64,000 nt of DNA from Auanema rhodensis (GCA_964057225.1 OZ059894.1:9558131-9622130), one strand, 5' to 3'. Counted from the first letter of the stretch, positions 13,301 through 26,900 are shown. The notes: generated by a model from the letters alone, not told the origin. Program-made: numbers and translations.

Positions 13301-14617
13301 ATTATAGAAAATGTAAGAGAATTTTATTTTTTATTCATTAAGTTTGATTGTTGCATCTTCGTCTTGATGTTGTTTATCTCATCAACATACTTTGATATGT
13401 TTGTTACAGGCATTTTCAAGACAACCCATTGTAGCTTTATGTTGGCTTAACTGGTGTCTGAAGCATAAATTCGAACAACAGGTCAGTATCAAGCTTTGTT
13501 GTTAACTGAACAATCATTCTAATTGTTGGTTCTTCTTCTTCTCTTTTTTTCAACTTTGTTATGCAGGTTGTACAAGCATGTATGCCAAGTGTTGCTCGAT
13601 TATCGTTATGTAGCCTAGAACAGCATCGACATATGATGAGTGAAAAGGTATTTGCTGATATCTTAGCAGCTAAACTAAGAGGATGTTATGAGAAAGTAAT
13701 ACTTTTCTAATTATAATGCATATATAAATTGATTTGTATTCATCAGGCAGTTCATGTATTTCGTACAATACATCAAATGGATCATTTCTCTATTGATATG
13801 GATCGTTGTCCACGATGTGGTCGAACTAAGGATGGTTTGCGAGTTAAAGTAAACTCTCATCCATGTCGGTGAGTGTATGAGACATTCACAATCTCTATTC
13901 AATTCATTGTTATCAATCTTTATATCAAAACGACATGCGGCACCGGTTACTCACCTTTCGATCTTTTTCTTTCTCTGTTCCTCTTTCTTTCATGCACTTA
14001 GCTACTATTATTACTATAACATACTTGTTTGTATTAAACCTTTTTTTGTAAGCCCTTATAGCTCAGTGGCAGAGCGTCTGTCTCGTAAACAGAAGGTCGA
14101 CGGTTCAATCCCGTCTGAGGGCAATTGTTTTACATTAGAAAAGTATGTTTTATGTTTCAGAAAACAAATAGGATGTGATAGATGCCTTACTGAAAACTGT
14201 GAAATAGAAATCAAGGGAGGAGAAGATTTACAGGCAAGATTATATAAGATTCTTTCAAAACAAATTGCTAAAGTATTTGCGGTTTTCTCATTTTGTTTGT
14301 TATTTTGTTTTTCAACTCAACTTGTCAATTTCGTTTTCCCAACTGTTTGTGTTTAGGCCTTTTATCAGTGTGCTCATGGATTGCTACCTCTCAATGATAT
14401 TACTGAAGAATGTCACTGCCAAACCCGATCTCTTGCTATGCATTTAGGTAACTATATAGCTTCATTCAATGAATGTGTAAATATGACAAGCTTAACAACA
14501 TGTTATACAGGTGCCGCATACCCTGCTAGAAGGCCAGAAGATTTCATAATGAACGGAACTACAGTGCGAAAGACCCGTTCGCCAGATAGAAAACATCGGC
14601 ATAAAGACAAAAATTGA
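10349..14617 (+). CDS. Cys-rich protein with possible BTB/BACK-like helical region
   Basis: Fourteen exons give 1479 coding bases, 492 residues: 10349-10411, 10465-10620, 10674-10790, 11573-11680, 11829-11944, 12434-12533, 13057-13153, 13224-13312, 13410-13481, 13567-13695, 13747-13868, 14161-14272, 14357-14447, 14511-14617. The N-terminal 200 residues are low-complexity, rich in Pro, Ser, His and Arg (for example RNRSKSPVKQRQRPLPPPS). The middle, from LEGCSVGIVVN through EVRCAKYIIENAF, is a predicted helical stretch recalling the end of a BTB fold followed by BACK-like helices. The C-terminal part has paired cysteines (CPRCGR, CDRCL, ECHC) that could bind zinc, then a basic tail ending RHKDKN. 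The start follows a TCTTACAG acceptor, so trans-splicing or an upstream exon (see 8501) is possible. The intron 13869-14160 hosts a tRNA. The gene model is solid; the family name is tentative. Confidence 0.8.
14052..14123 (+). tRNA. tRNA-Thr(CGU)
   Basis: A 72 nt cloverleaf. The acceptor GCCCTTA pairs with TGAGGGC (one G-U), with A73; anticodon loop CTCGTAA in a five-pair stem; T arm GACGG-TTCAATC-CCGTC. It lies in the sense direction inside the intron 13869-14160 of the Cys-rich gene and reads ACG codons. Confidence 0.95.
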
Positions 14618-14802
14618 GAAGAATATTTCAAATAAAAAAACCTTTATTGCCAAAATATATAAAATAATATGCAACTATTTGTACATAAGATCACAGAAAA
14701 TGAAGATAATAATCATGTATATATACGTATATATGTATGTATATGGACTAGATGCAAAGCAAAAATGGAATGTTTAATGATGAAAATGTCTAAAATCTTA
14801 TT

Positions 14803-15304
14803 TTATGCTATGCTTAAAGCATAAACGACAGATATTGATAATGACAATGGCACTAGATATCTGGCTAATGTGGATGAATTGCAGTAATCTGAGTCACAAA
14901 AGCATTGAGTTGCCTTAATTCTGAAATCAGAAAAATGAGCTGAGCCATCATGTATATGCTGCGTATGTTGCACAGCAGAGCATTCGCTATACTAACCCCT
15001 GTATGGCTATATTCTCACAACCGACATCCAAGTTGTCTTTTCTATCAGCACATCGCTTTTCTACATAGTATGTTCCATCCTACAAATTAATTATATAAGA
15101 AAAATATTAAAAAAAACTTGAAATTACTGTATTTTTCCCTGTAATTGTTATACAACCTAAGTGATCTGGATCACACACTGTTTCTGTTGGTTTTCCTTTG
15201 CATTCTGCTGTTGGAGCTGACAAGAAAACACCACATGAATAACAATTCAAAGCTGATGATATAACAAAAAAAGTCGAAAGAACGGCCAAAATCCTTGTTA
15301 TCAT
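14803..15304 (-). CDS. Ly6/uPAR-like GPI-anchored cell-surface protein
   Basis: Three exons (15304-15128, 15079-14997, 14920-14803) sum to 378 bases, 125 residues. The protein opens with a signal peptide (MITRILAVLSTFFVISSAL), then the classic three-finger start LNCYSCG. Further cysteines follow, and the domain closes with CFCDSDYCNS, the canonical C-x-C-x(4)-CN end of the Ly6/uPAR fold. A hydrophobic C-terminal stretch of about 20 residues follows the Asn-Ser-Ser segment, as expected for a GPI-attachment signal. In nematodes such proteins (the ODR-2/HOT group among others) act at the neuronal or epidermal surface; which member this is cannot be told. The second intron donor (GG|GTTAGT) is less standard but keeps the frame. 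It converges with the Cys-rich gene, 185 bases apart. Confidence 0.87.
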
Positions 15305-15419
15305 CTAAAGAAAGTTTTTCAGAGATGCAATGCGATAAATCGGCATTTTAAACAAAGGTTAAGCAAATATGCAAGAGATTAATCACGTTTACAGAGGCAC
15401 TAAGTGCAAAAGATACGGC

Positions 15420-15491
15420 TGCCCCCAGGCGGGATCGAACCACCGACCTTTGGTTTACAAGACCAACGCTCTACCACTGAGCTATAAGGGC
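15420..15491 (-). tRNA. tRNA-Thr(UGU)
   Basis: A 72 nt cloverleaf on the minus strand. Its acceptor GCCCTTA pairs with TGGGGGC (two G-U pairs), with A73; anticodon loop CTTGTAA; T arm GGTGG-TTCGATC-CCGCC. Its 5' half is nearly identical to the tRNA-Thr(CGU) 1.3 kb away. Confidence 0.95.
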
Positions 15492-16456
15492 TACGTGTTT
15501 GTCAGGCAGTAACCTACAGATGACCACAGTTGCACTGATCACACCTTACCATCCAAGATACAATACATATTAGGATTATAAAACGTATTAAAAGCATTAA
15601 AAGTATCGGAAATAGAAAATAACAAGTTAGGTGGCTGTTTATGCAGACAACCGTGCAGCTGGATTCTATTGAAAGATAAGAGAAAAATTAGCCAAACATG
15701 TCAACGTCATCTGAAAACATTCAGAAGAAGTGCGAAAACTTGCGAATCAGCAGAATTATTTCATGAAATATGCTGTAACATGAGGAGCATTTCACTTTAT
15801 ATATAATTCAAATTGTTTATATTTGAATGAACAAGTTCTAAAATCAGATGATCTTGATGAAAATATGAAATTATTTTCAGTAAAACAACCTATTTACAAC
15901 TTGTTAGCCAAAAATGCTGTGAAATAAAACGGGAAGTAAAGTACTAGCTGTATAAGAAGTTTGGTCAGCTTCATCAACAATTAATAAGAAACTCAAGAAA
16001 GGAAGTTAAAAAGTGATATTAAGAGAAAAGTTAAAAGAATTTTCTCATATGAATTGGTAAGTAAAACTTAAACTGAAATGAAGTTGAAGTTGGTTTTTCA
16101 AAAACAGAAATGAAGAAGGAATTGATTATTGGTCTCTTAAATTTACAGACTTTTTTCTGTTTCTGCTATAAATCCTATTAAGTACATAGAGAGCGAGGGA
16201 TTAGTTGTAGCTGGTGACACACTTGATGTACCATCTGACCGTATGAGGTAATAAGGGGTTGAATCGTATGAATACAAAGGCAATATGATCCAAATTAGGG
16301 AGTAAAGTGAGGGTAAGATGAGCAAGTGAAGAGGAGCTATAGCTAGCTATCGATGTCAACATATGCTCTCTCTGATAGAAACAAGGGTGAGCTTTTGGAA
16401 GAAGAATAAGACGATTATGAAGAAGAGTTATAGATGAGAGCATTGGAAAGGAAATG

Positions 16457-16508
<52 letters not shown>

Positions 16509-18874
16509 AAAGTGAGCAGCCAGCGAAGAGAAGTAAGCAGAGAAAAGAGAAAAGAAATGGCGAGAATGGTGACAAGAAAGCTAGAGAATAGTTGGCCGGA
16601 TGAAGATATGCAAAGGAAATACTATTAAGAAGTATGCTGGGTCAGAGAAATTGACCCCGACATTCGGGTGACAACACTGCCGTTAGGAAGGCATTGTGAG
16701 CACTGGCTACTTAGAACACCTGAGTAGAGCACGTTTGTTTACAAGGCAATCCCTCTGTCTATCGTCCGTTCTTTCACCAATCATCTCTATTGAGCGGAAT
16801 AATCGCTTCGGCAATGCCTAAGAAGAGACACAAGGAAAATAGACACCACAGGAATATAAGTAAGTAAGTAGTAAGTGAGAATGAGTATATCTATGGATGT
16901 GATCCAAAAATTGGCACACACCTTCATTCATTTGCGATATTTACTGAGATATAATGCTGTATCTTTCGATCCATCCAGCACATAGTTAATTCAAAATATA
17001 TTTAGAAATAGATATTATACATATAGTTGCTGAATAATAAATTCATTTGATGTTCTTACATTTTCACTAAACGGAAGCAATTTTCGCAAGGAAATAGCAT
17101 GAATTCCCACGACTCTCATATGTGCTTATCAACTTCCAAAATGACCGAGGAAATCCCATGACATTTCAAGCATAATGTTCCATTAACAATACAAATTGGC
17201 ATTTTTTCAATGAAAATCAGTCAAAAGTATAAAGATGTAAAAGAGAAAAAGAAGAAATAAATATAATAAAGCAATAAAAATTTGAAGAAAATGAAAACAT
17301 TGGAAGATAGAGAGATGTGAAAGACGTTCAAATGAATATTTCCGTCACAAAGATACACATGTTTATTCTAAGAATATCGACATGACCATACAACACATGT
17401 ATATTATGAAAACAATGAATTAAGTGGATGGAGAATTTGGTTAAACAGGGGGAGAACTATGACTAAGTAGCATGGTTGAATGGCTTGCTCGAACGCAGTC
17501 GAGAGACGACGTGCATGCCAATGAAAACATGCAGAGTACTTGCTGTGGGCTGGTGAGATGGCGGAGAGAAGGAGGCACACAACGAGGCGAGGAAATTAAA
17601 GAAACAGAAGAAATGCTAGTTGGCTAGTTTTGCAAGTATGTGTGGTCATTCTTTCTTCCCATGGGTAAAAGAATTCAGCAATTTTCAGAGGCGACACGAA
17701 GCTTCATAAAGCTGAAGTATGTCGTTTGGCTAATGAAAAGATCTTCAATTTAGATGACTGCAATACTTAGTGGAAGATGTTGAGAAGTATTGCCTTTTAA
17801 GCTTAGCAGATAGTTTCGGTGTAGGCCTGGCAGCATGATAGTTGGTGAAATACGAAAAGCCTTGCTAGAAGCTCAGAGCATTTATCTTGGATACAAATGA
17901 AAAAAGCCAACAACGAAATAGCAGGAACACATTAGCATAACGTGGATTTATTCTGATCAATATGAAAGCATGAAGCATTAGATGCAACCCAACAACCAAC
18001 GTCAAACCGACCGGCCGACCTAGCCGTAGAGGCTTGTCTGACTGGCTAGAGCTGGCGTTTCTGCCGCTGTTGAGCTGCTTCTTTCTTAAACTAGATGGCG
18101 CTTAGTCATTTCTATTCTTCAAATGTCTTCTCTTAAGGGCACGTTCTTCTTCACCATTTGGAGCTTTGTCGTTTTTTCTCCGCCTTCCGCCCTTTCAACT
18201 ATTGCACATTTCAGGCTGTACTTCAATACACAGACGCCTCAGGGGGTCAATGTGCAAGCCATTGTTAAAGCTTGTTGTCAAGATTGTATACTTTAAAACT
18301 TGAATTTATCCATCAAACTCATAACTGCTCTTCAGGAGCATTGTGTTGAAATATGCATTTACCCACATAAGTAAGTGCATCGAGTGTACTATGTAAAGGA
18401 TTTTTCTTAAAAATCAGCAAAAAAAAAGAAAAAAAAAGTTTTAAACAAACTATTTTATAAATCTGAGCTTTGTTAAGCTCAGAAAATTTAAAAGCTATAA
18501 GAAATATAAAATATAGTTATAATACTTTCAATATTTACTAATAATATGTAAATTATTGCTAATTTATATGTTATAAACATTCAAGATTATATTATGAACT
18601 TGCATAATCCTTCCTCATAAAGCACATCAAAAGCTAATCTTCATCGTCTATTTATATGAAAATATAAATTCATTTTTCTAATTTATATGTATATATAACT
18701 AATTAACTATGAAACTTTAGCATCAATTGAGCTTTCGTTAAGCTTAATATTCAGCTTTCACGATGAGAAGTCGAATTGTTAATCCATTTTTAATTTGAAA
18801 TTATTTTATTATTGTGAGAAGTTTATTAATTGTTTCAATCTAGTTAGACAAAGTGCATGAGTAACTTTCAGAAT
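15492..18874. other. Gene-poor intergenic region
   Basis: No gene is recognised. An (AG)n microsatellite lies at about 16462-16504, and a GTAA tandem motif at about 16858-16877. A moderately GC-rich patch at about 17990-18280 contains a good acceptor, but all three frames after it are open and none has a motif. Confidence 0.45.
16462..16504. repeat. (GA)n microsatellite
   Basis: About 43 bases of uninterrupted GA dinucleotide. Confidence 0.95.
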
Positions 18875-19821
18875 CTATCCGCTGCAGCGGCCGCATGTCT
18901 TGGGGCATTGCTCCGTCATGAGTTGCATGTAGTTGGACTGATTGCAAAGATAAGCGCTTCCTGGACAATCGGATTTTCCTGTTTTGGGGTTAATCTTATC
19001 AACACAGCCTTCAATGAAATTTAGTGTTGATGTTAAATCACATGATGATATGTACTTGTGGTTGGTGGCTTGACGGTTCCGGTTCCTGTTCCGGAGCAAC
19101 GGTTACAGGTCTTTGGGCATTGTGTCGTCATAAGGTCGAAGTAGATGGGATCATTACAGAGGTTAGTTCTATTTGGACAATCAGATCTTCCTGTCTGAGG
19201 ATTAAGCTTATCAACGCATCCTATTGAAATATTATAAATTTAATTGAATATACGATATTTTTGGTTCATACCAGTTGGAGGAGCAGAAGTTACACCTCCA
19301 CAGGTTCCACATGTTTTTCCACATTGCTCGCTCATAAGCTTCTTATATAGAGAATCAGTACATAGATAAGTCAATTTGCTACAATCAGTTTGATCGACAC
19401 ATGCTGAAACAAAACATATTTAGAAACTAGCTAAGAAACCTCAAAAGACGTACGGGCAGAAGTAGCGGCACGGGTTGTAGGGTTGTTAGGTGCTGTTGTT
19501 GGAGCAGCAGGAGTAGTAGGATTGATCTGAATCAGTAAAGATAATGAACGTATGTAGCTTTATAAAAAACTTCGTCATTGCTGCAGCAAATCTCATCATT
19601 GGTACCAAGATTGATGCAAGTCATAGTAGCTGCATCAGGACAACCTCCCATGACGCATGCTACAAAATACATTTTAATAATAGTTTGAGAAAGAAAACTA
19701 GAAACTATGAAAAAAAATTAAAACATCACTAACGTCCGAATCCTCCTGGAGTCAGGCATACATCAGCAGCCAACGTAACAGCAACAATACCGAGGAAGTA
19801 ACAAGTTTTAGCAATCATCAT
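18875..19821 (-). CDS. Secreted protein with three ShKT domains
   Basis: Six exons (19821-19734, 19659-19571, 19526-19454, 19403-19272, 19220-19056, 19008-18875) sum to 681 bases, 226 residues. A signal peptide (MMIAKTCYFLGIVAVTLAAD) is followed by a short Cys-rich module (about residues 28-59, with CVMGGCPD and EICCSND) and a Thr/Pro/Ala-rich linker. Three ShKT modules of about 35 residues follow; two of them end QCPKTCxRCSG and the first ends QCGKTCGTC. The second and third are close copies, with CVDK, NP, TG, SDCP in register, suggesting recent domain duplication; a Gly-Thr repeat and Pro/Thr linker separate them. Nematodes use such proteins mainly as secreted or surface matrix components; the fold also occurs in channel-blocking peptides, but nothing here shows that activity. 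The first ATG of two adjacent ones was chosen. Confidence 0.9.
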
Positions 19822-20965
19822 TAAGTGATTTACAAATGAAATTCATTTTGAATTTCTTTATATATAGTTATCTGAATTGAAATATATTCAAACGAATATC
19901 AGCTGTACATATAAATGAGCATAAAGAGGAAGAACAGTGCTACTCTTTGTTACATGTTGCCATGTTTGGATGTTATACCCTACAAGCTAAGCCAAATAGA
20001 TAAGACTGTCTCTCTAATATTAGTCACATATTTGATTTCGTAGGAAAGATATGTAGAGAGTGGGTGGCTTTTTCCTTTTTTTGATATTAAAAACTTTGCG
20101 AGATCATGTTTCGAATAATAGAAACAAATTTTTTTTATTATAATATCTTGATTGAAAGCGTAATAAATGTTCGTACATTCGTATGTTGCTATACATAGTA
20201 GAAGCTCATTGTTTTCAGATTTTGAATTGCAAAATCAAATGTTGCATCTGATACTTGTGTATCTCGTATATCTCATACTTATAGCTTATGGCTTGTTCTT
20301 TAAGCTTGATCTATATCATGCTCCTTAATCTTGTACTTTCATGTTTGATCTTTAATTGGAAGCTTAATCTCGACCATCATGTATACTCGAAGCTTAATCT
20401 TGAATTCTATGCTTGAGTTGTACAATGAAATTTCATCTAAACTGCATTATCTGCTGTTCTACGTTGAATCATTATTTTCAATCTAATCTTTATAATTCAG
20501 AAAAGAAATATAACAACGACATCATTTGATTTGTAAAAATTTATTCTTCGACTACCCATATTCATGGATTTCTGCTGGCATCTTAATGATTGTATTAAGT
20601 CATATAGAAGAAAAAAAAGAAACAATGATATGATAATATGACAAAAGAAAACAAAATAATCATTAAAAGGCGACCCGTAGTTTGTTGTTGTTGTTGTTGT
20701 TTTTTTTAAATAAAAGGAAAATTAAACAAAAATATTTCTCATGTATAGAGGAGTACAAGCAGTTGGCACGGTCTGATGACAAGTTATAGAATAAGATATC
20801 TAAGTTTGATATACATAATCATAACTATATAATATGGTTAGATGAAAACCTGATTCAAGAATTCCATAACAGTTTTTGAGAACAATTATGTGAATGAGTG
20901 ACAGAAAAAAGAAAAGAAGGAGAGAGAAAGAACTTAAAGTAGAAAAAAACGTTGTAAATACTAAG
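19822..20965. other. Intergenic region between ShKT and PTR genes
   Basis: No gene is seen. The stretch 20290-20420 contains several copies of the word AAGCTTAATCT or close variants. A (TTG)n run is at about 20682-20702. The T-rich stretch after 20960 may include the PTR 3' UTR. Confidence 0.45.
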
Positions 20966-23900
20966 TTAGCCTTGTTCACGACACACTTTTTGTGGTGACG
21001 GTTGAGATTTTTCTGAAAAATAGACATAGAGGATTCAGAATATGGAAGCTGCTAAGTAATTTACCATTATCTACATCTCGAGATACTAAGTTGTCGTCAC
21101 TATTCTTATCAGATTCCATAGTTACACAACTTTCTGTGCGTTTTTGCTCCGGTAATGCTACAACTTCTGGTTGAACGAAGTCAGATGAGCAAACAACCTG
21201 AAAGAGTATGAGATTTAAATATAGAATAGACATCTGAATAGACGTACCGTTAATAGAAGAGCTGGTAAGAAGATGATTCCATGTAATAATCCTAACAGTA
21301 TAACAAGCCAAATAGTTTTCACGAATACAAGTACCATATACGAATCAATAAATAACAATGGAGAAACACAGAAAATAGTTGAAACTCCAGCCTGAATCAT
21401 TGGCCATCCAATTGATCTGAATAATTGAAAAATAAACTTTTGAACGATTTTAAAACTTTCTATATACCTTAAAGCATCTGCTAAACGTTCGTCTGTTGTC
21501 CATGTTCTAGGATTACGGTAATAGTGATAACTGATATGAGCTGAAAATTAAAATTTACCTGCAATTTATATATTTTTCAAATAAAATACCTGTGAAATCT
21601 ACAGAAAATCCTATACTCATGAGAGTTGTACACATAGTTATAGGGTCTAAGTTAACACTCCAGACAGATAATAATCCAAATACACCAATATTAATAGATA
21701 ACATAGCCAATGAACTAAGAATATATGTTAAAAACTTAATTAAGTTGTATAGATTACCTTGTAATAATAGATGAAGCATGAGGAATCATTAAGAAACAAG
21801 CTAAATCCATAGTAATAGCTGCAACAACTACAGTTGATAAGGTATTTCCTTTGATGGAATCAAGCTGATCAACATAGAATGAATATCCCTAAACAATCAA
21901 ATTACTTTTAAACAAATTTACTTTCTGAAAATACCTGAAAAACTGTAACATTGAAGTGATCATATTCATGTGCTAATCCTCTCCAAGAATGTTGAAGCTT
22001 GGCACGTGTGAGCCAACTAGCATCTTTGCCCATAGCACAAGCGGTAGCAAACATGAATCTACAAATGTATTTCATGTTTCATCAAATATAAAAGAGAGAA
22101 AAAATCCATTAATGATCACAACGTACTTATTTACTCCAGTTACTTCGTTCTGTTCATCGCGCTCCAATCGAATCATGTCATTCCAACGAGCTCCACCATT
22201 TTCTGGATCCTGTAAGCAGTAAATCAGAACTCTTTCCTTATTATCAATACACTTACAGATAACCAAGTATCAATCAGTTTATAGAAACCATTTTCATTAT
22301 GATATAAAGCACTTTGATATAAGAATGATCTTAACCAAAATGATGTCGAATTGCGACCCATGGAATACGGTAGTTTCTCGAATCGATCAACCAGTTCAAA
22401 CATAGCTTGTTGATTATGTTCAATTGATAAATCAGGTGGAGAATTGACAAACACAAGGACCTAAAAGATGAAAACATTTCTTTGAAACATCAATAGATTG
22501 CTCACCAATTGTCCTTCACTCCATAAATATTTTTCATAAACATGAGCAACATTATGAAGAGGACTATCCTTCATAACAAGATTAGTTGTATCCATTTTCA
22601 CTTCCATATTCATACATCCATACAATGATGCTGACCAGTATACCATCATAATAAGTAGTAGACCAACACGTGTCTTTAAAATTTACATATAATTAATATA
22701 ATATCTAAAGAAGCTTTAGTCTAAGCTAATAGTACCTGCCACATCTTTAAGAAACGACAATATTTAGATACAATTCCATTTCTTATAGCTGGAGCTTGGG
22801 ATAAACTTTGAATAGAGGGTTGAGCAGATAACTTAAATATAATGTTATGATAATTATTAAAGTTTGTTGTCAAGTTTGTTGTTATTTATTCATTATGCTT
22901 CATGTTTTAAAACTTTTTCTCTACTTACAGCCATTTTCTTAGGTATAGCATCTTCAATAGGTGGCTTCTCACTAGTTTCTAATAATCGCTTTTCCTCATA
23001 TACAAGTGCGGCAACAAAGAATGTAAGCTGAAATATTTTGTTTGTTTTATATAATTTGTTGAATAAATATATGATAAGAAGAGTATGAATGGTAGAGAAG
23101 CATACTTGATAGATGAAATCAACTGTTACTCCAACAGCTGTGTACAGACAGAAGATTGAAATAGCTGGAGTCGGTGTTAAAACTCCTGTAAAACATAATG
23201 ATGTAATGATTTACTTTTTGCTCTTACCAATGCCAAATGAAAGTATATTGGTCGCTGATGTGACTGTAATTGATGGACCAGCTTCTTCCATTGTTTCAGC
23301 TGGAAATGCAATCGAATGATTCATGATAATAATGCTACACAATGCATAATTGACAAAGAGAAAGTTCGTAACAGGAGTACTATGAAACAAAAATTAAGTC
23401 CACACGTACCGATTTGATGTTCAAGTCCCTTTCTCTTATCAGTTTTTCTCATGGCATGAATGATGATGAATACATCATCAGATCCAACTCCAATAATAAG
23501 GAAAGGCATAACGAGTGTAATTGAGTTGAATGGATATCCAAACAAGAATAAAAGACAGAATCTGAGAATAGGAATCAGCTTATTACATGGAAAGACATCG
23601 CAGCAACTCACGTTGTACCTACAGCCATCAGTGGTCCCATGATTCCAAGTAAAGCCATTACAACCGAGTGAGCCATTTGAAAATGCTCACGACGATTAGT
23701 AATGAGAATGAAGCAGAAGACAAATGCGACAGAAAATGAGAAATACGGAACACAAGCAACACCATTTGCTCGAACCTCAAGTGATTGCAAAGTTAATAAG
23801 ATTTGAATGAACTAATAACATACTTCTTTTGCTATCATAGCATCACTATTCAAAGTAATATTCAATATAGGATGTTGGAAGTGTTCAACATAATCAAATA

Positions 23901-26900
23901 GCTTATATTCCCATCTATAAATTAATTAAACAGGTCAAATGAACAGCAAATCATCCAATTAAAATAGAAAATCAGAAGTGAGATCTAACAAACCTAGCCA
24001 AAGTATTAGCTATATCTTCAGTTTGACGATCAGTACGGAAATACAAAACAACCACAGTAACAGATGATATTCTGAAATCGTATGAAATGAAAAGTGATGT
24101 TTTCAAAAAAAAATTTTGTTTCATATACATGCAACCGCTTACGTATCTTCTAAAATGGAAAATGAATGAATTTCGTATGCAAATGTTTCACGTTTTTCAC
24201 GTAATACGTGTAAATTTCTTACGTTTCATTCATGAAACAATCATAATATTTGAAATGAAAATGAATAATTCGATTAAAAAAGTTAAATAACATCGAAATT
24301 TCAAGAAAATCAAAAAGAAAGTCACTTACACATTGGTTTTGTTATCAATTTGGACTCCACCAAAATGCTCTCCAACATAATATTCATCATTATATAGATG
24401 CATAGTAGGAAAAGTTAGACGGAAATTAGGATGAAGCCTTGATGAAGCATTTCGATAAATCAAATTAAACAATGGAATCACCTAGAAATATGTATTGGTA
24501 ACTATATGAACTAATGATATTATATTTCTTACTTGATTTTCATTACAACTACTTCCAGAGCAGAGATCATCAAAAGAACAATCATTTTTATTCTTTACAT
24601 TACAATCTATAGTAAAGTTATATTGTAGATATTCAGCTAATGATACAACTTCATCAAAATGATCTTGACGAAGCAAATTTTTTAAATCTTTTGCTGTTAT
24701 AGTAACCTGAAAACAGACAAATTTTAATATAAGATGTTGCATTCAATGCTTTTAAATTTTCTTCAAGATCCTAAAATTCTCAAAAACTTTAATAAAATTA
24801 TACCCCGTACGACGAATAATTGTCTTTTCATTCTAAGCGAAAGCAAAATTGCAGTAGCTTATTTTAGATTTTTTATCCTACCGGTGTATCGAGTTCAAAG
24901 GAAAGGGGGATCAGGATGTCAAACCGGTCCAGGCTTGATTGTACTAAGGAAACCTTTACTATACCTTTCTTCTTTTCTCTTCTCTCAATCATATACTATC
25001 TTTATCTCTCTCTTTTCATAATATACACGGATCGTACGTATTAATCCGTCCTAAGACCTATTCACCCTCCGGCTATTAGCTCATGTTTCTTGCATGATGT
25101 ACGCCACTGTACATGTATATGCATGTATTCAAGTGAAGATTAAGGCTTAGACAATGCCGTTACTGTCATCCTGCCAGATACAATGAATTTTGATGAAAAA
25201 TCAAGTTTTTTAATATATTTTGTCCGAAAGAGTGACATCAGTCATATCTAAGCAGGTTTAAACTTTTAATTTTTGGAAAAAAAAGTTTAATCCATGGCCA
25301 GTTAGAAAGCAAACATTTGGTCAAAAAACTGTTTCAAATGCATATATGCCATTACCTCCAACCAGAATTTTCCTCCTCGATCATTGAAGAATTCATTTGC
25401 TACAGCATGCTCATAATGAGAATCAGCTCCAGAGGGACTGAAGAAACGATCGGATAAGCTTGTTCAGTGATTTTTGGCTAATCTACCTGTATAGATACCA
25501 GATTCGATTTTCTTCATGAAATCTGAGTAGTCCAAGCGCTGATGCAGCCGTCAGAAGAATTGGCAGCCAGAAGAATGGGCCTGGATATCTGTAAGAAAAT
25601 ATTCTTCTACATCTAATCGTATTGACAATTATGAAAGTTTTATATAAAAACCTAACTATTACGATCTACTTATATGATAATTTTGATTGAAAATCCGATA
25701 TGTCAAGCGAAAAACGAACTTTAATTCTAAACTTATATTGATTCAAAAATCGGAATCGAGAGAATATCTAATACAAGAACTGAATGATTGAGATGTGAAC
25801 GAGTTGATCCCCTTTTTCTGGATTGCTTCTGAAGAGGTTGATATATGCCGAAGAAATACGAGAGGCACCTCATAGTAATAGCATGTATTCACAATAATTC
25901 TGCTGGTTTGTCTATGTTCTAGTCTTGATTTCTGTCGACTTGCCCATCTCTTCTATCTAACTACCAATCGACTATAATCTTTAATTTGAAATATCGAAAG
26001 AGCTGCTTTCACGTATTGAGAAAGGCCTTTTTCAAATGTTTTTCAAGCTATTTCAAATGACCTTGAAGTGAGCAATAGACAGTCAGTCAGGTACGGAAGC
26101 GATTAAAGCGGATATGTCTTCGCTTTCCATCTCCACCATCTTCAATGTCTTTTTTCTTTGTTTCTGAGAGCGTGTCGCTTTCTCTCTCATTCTCTCTTTC
26201 TCTCACTCTCTATCTTCATATCTGGCATATACACACATTACTTTCTTTTCCTTCTCTATTTCTTTATATTCTCTTCACCTCGTTCATCTGACGTTTGTTG
26301 CTAATTTAATCTATTGTTCCAACTGCCGATTAGCTTAGGGGGGGGGGGGGGAAGAGAGGGGGAGTTGGATAAGAAACCATTGACGGAAAAATTCTACAGG
26401 TGCAGCCACAATTGAAGGAAAAAACAGGTCTGTCCGTAGGGCTATGGCTAAAATTTTATCTCGTCCATTGGTTAATTCGAGATTCGAAACGGTAAAAGTG
26501 AGTAGCCAATTATCTTCTCCCCTCTCTCTTTTGCTTTACCGCCACGAGATAAGAACAAAGTCCCTGACAGTCTATATCTACATCAAAATTTTGTGAAAAA
26601 ACAAGCATTTTTCATCATCATATCTCGTACTCTACGATTTCACAAGTTACGGTTTTGATGTCAAACCAATTTGATTTCAAATCATATTGGAGGAGAAAGA
26701 TGAAATAAAAAAAAATTCCTCAAAGATATGCGCTAAGACCTCATGTTCTTCGTCGAGAGACAAGCCAAATGATGCATGCGTCATCCGCACTTTCAATGGA
26801 ATATGGAGAAGTTTTGAATAGAAAAGATGGTAACAGCATTTATGGTCAATGCACAATCGGAATTTTCAGAATACATCATTTGATGAAAATGAGACAAGAA

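Noticed and set aside
18224-18300. Possible small Cys-rich last exon after an acceptor at about 18223
   Set aside because: All three frames after the acceptor stay open to short stops and none resembles a known peptide; no upstream exon was found.
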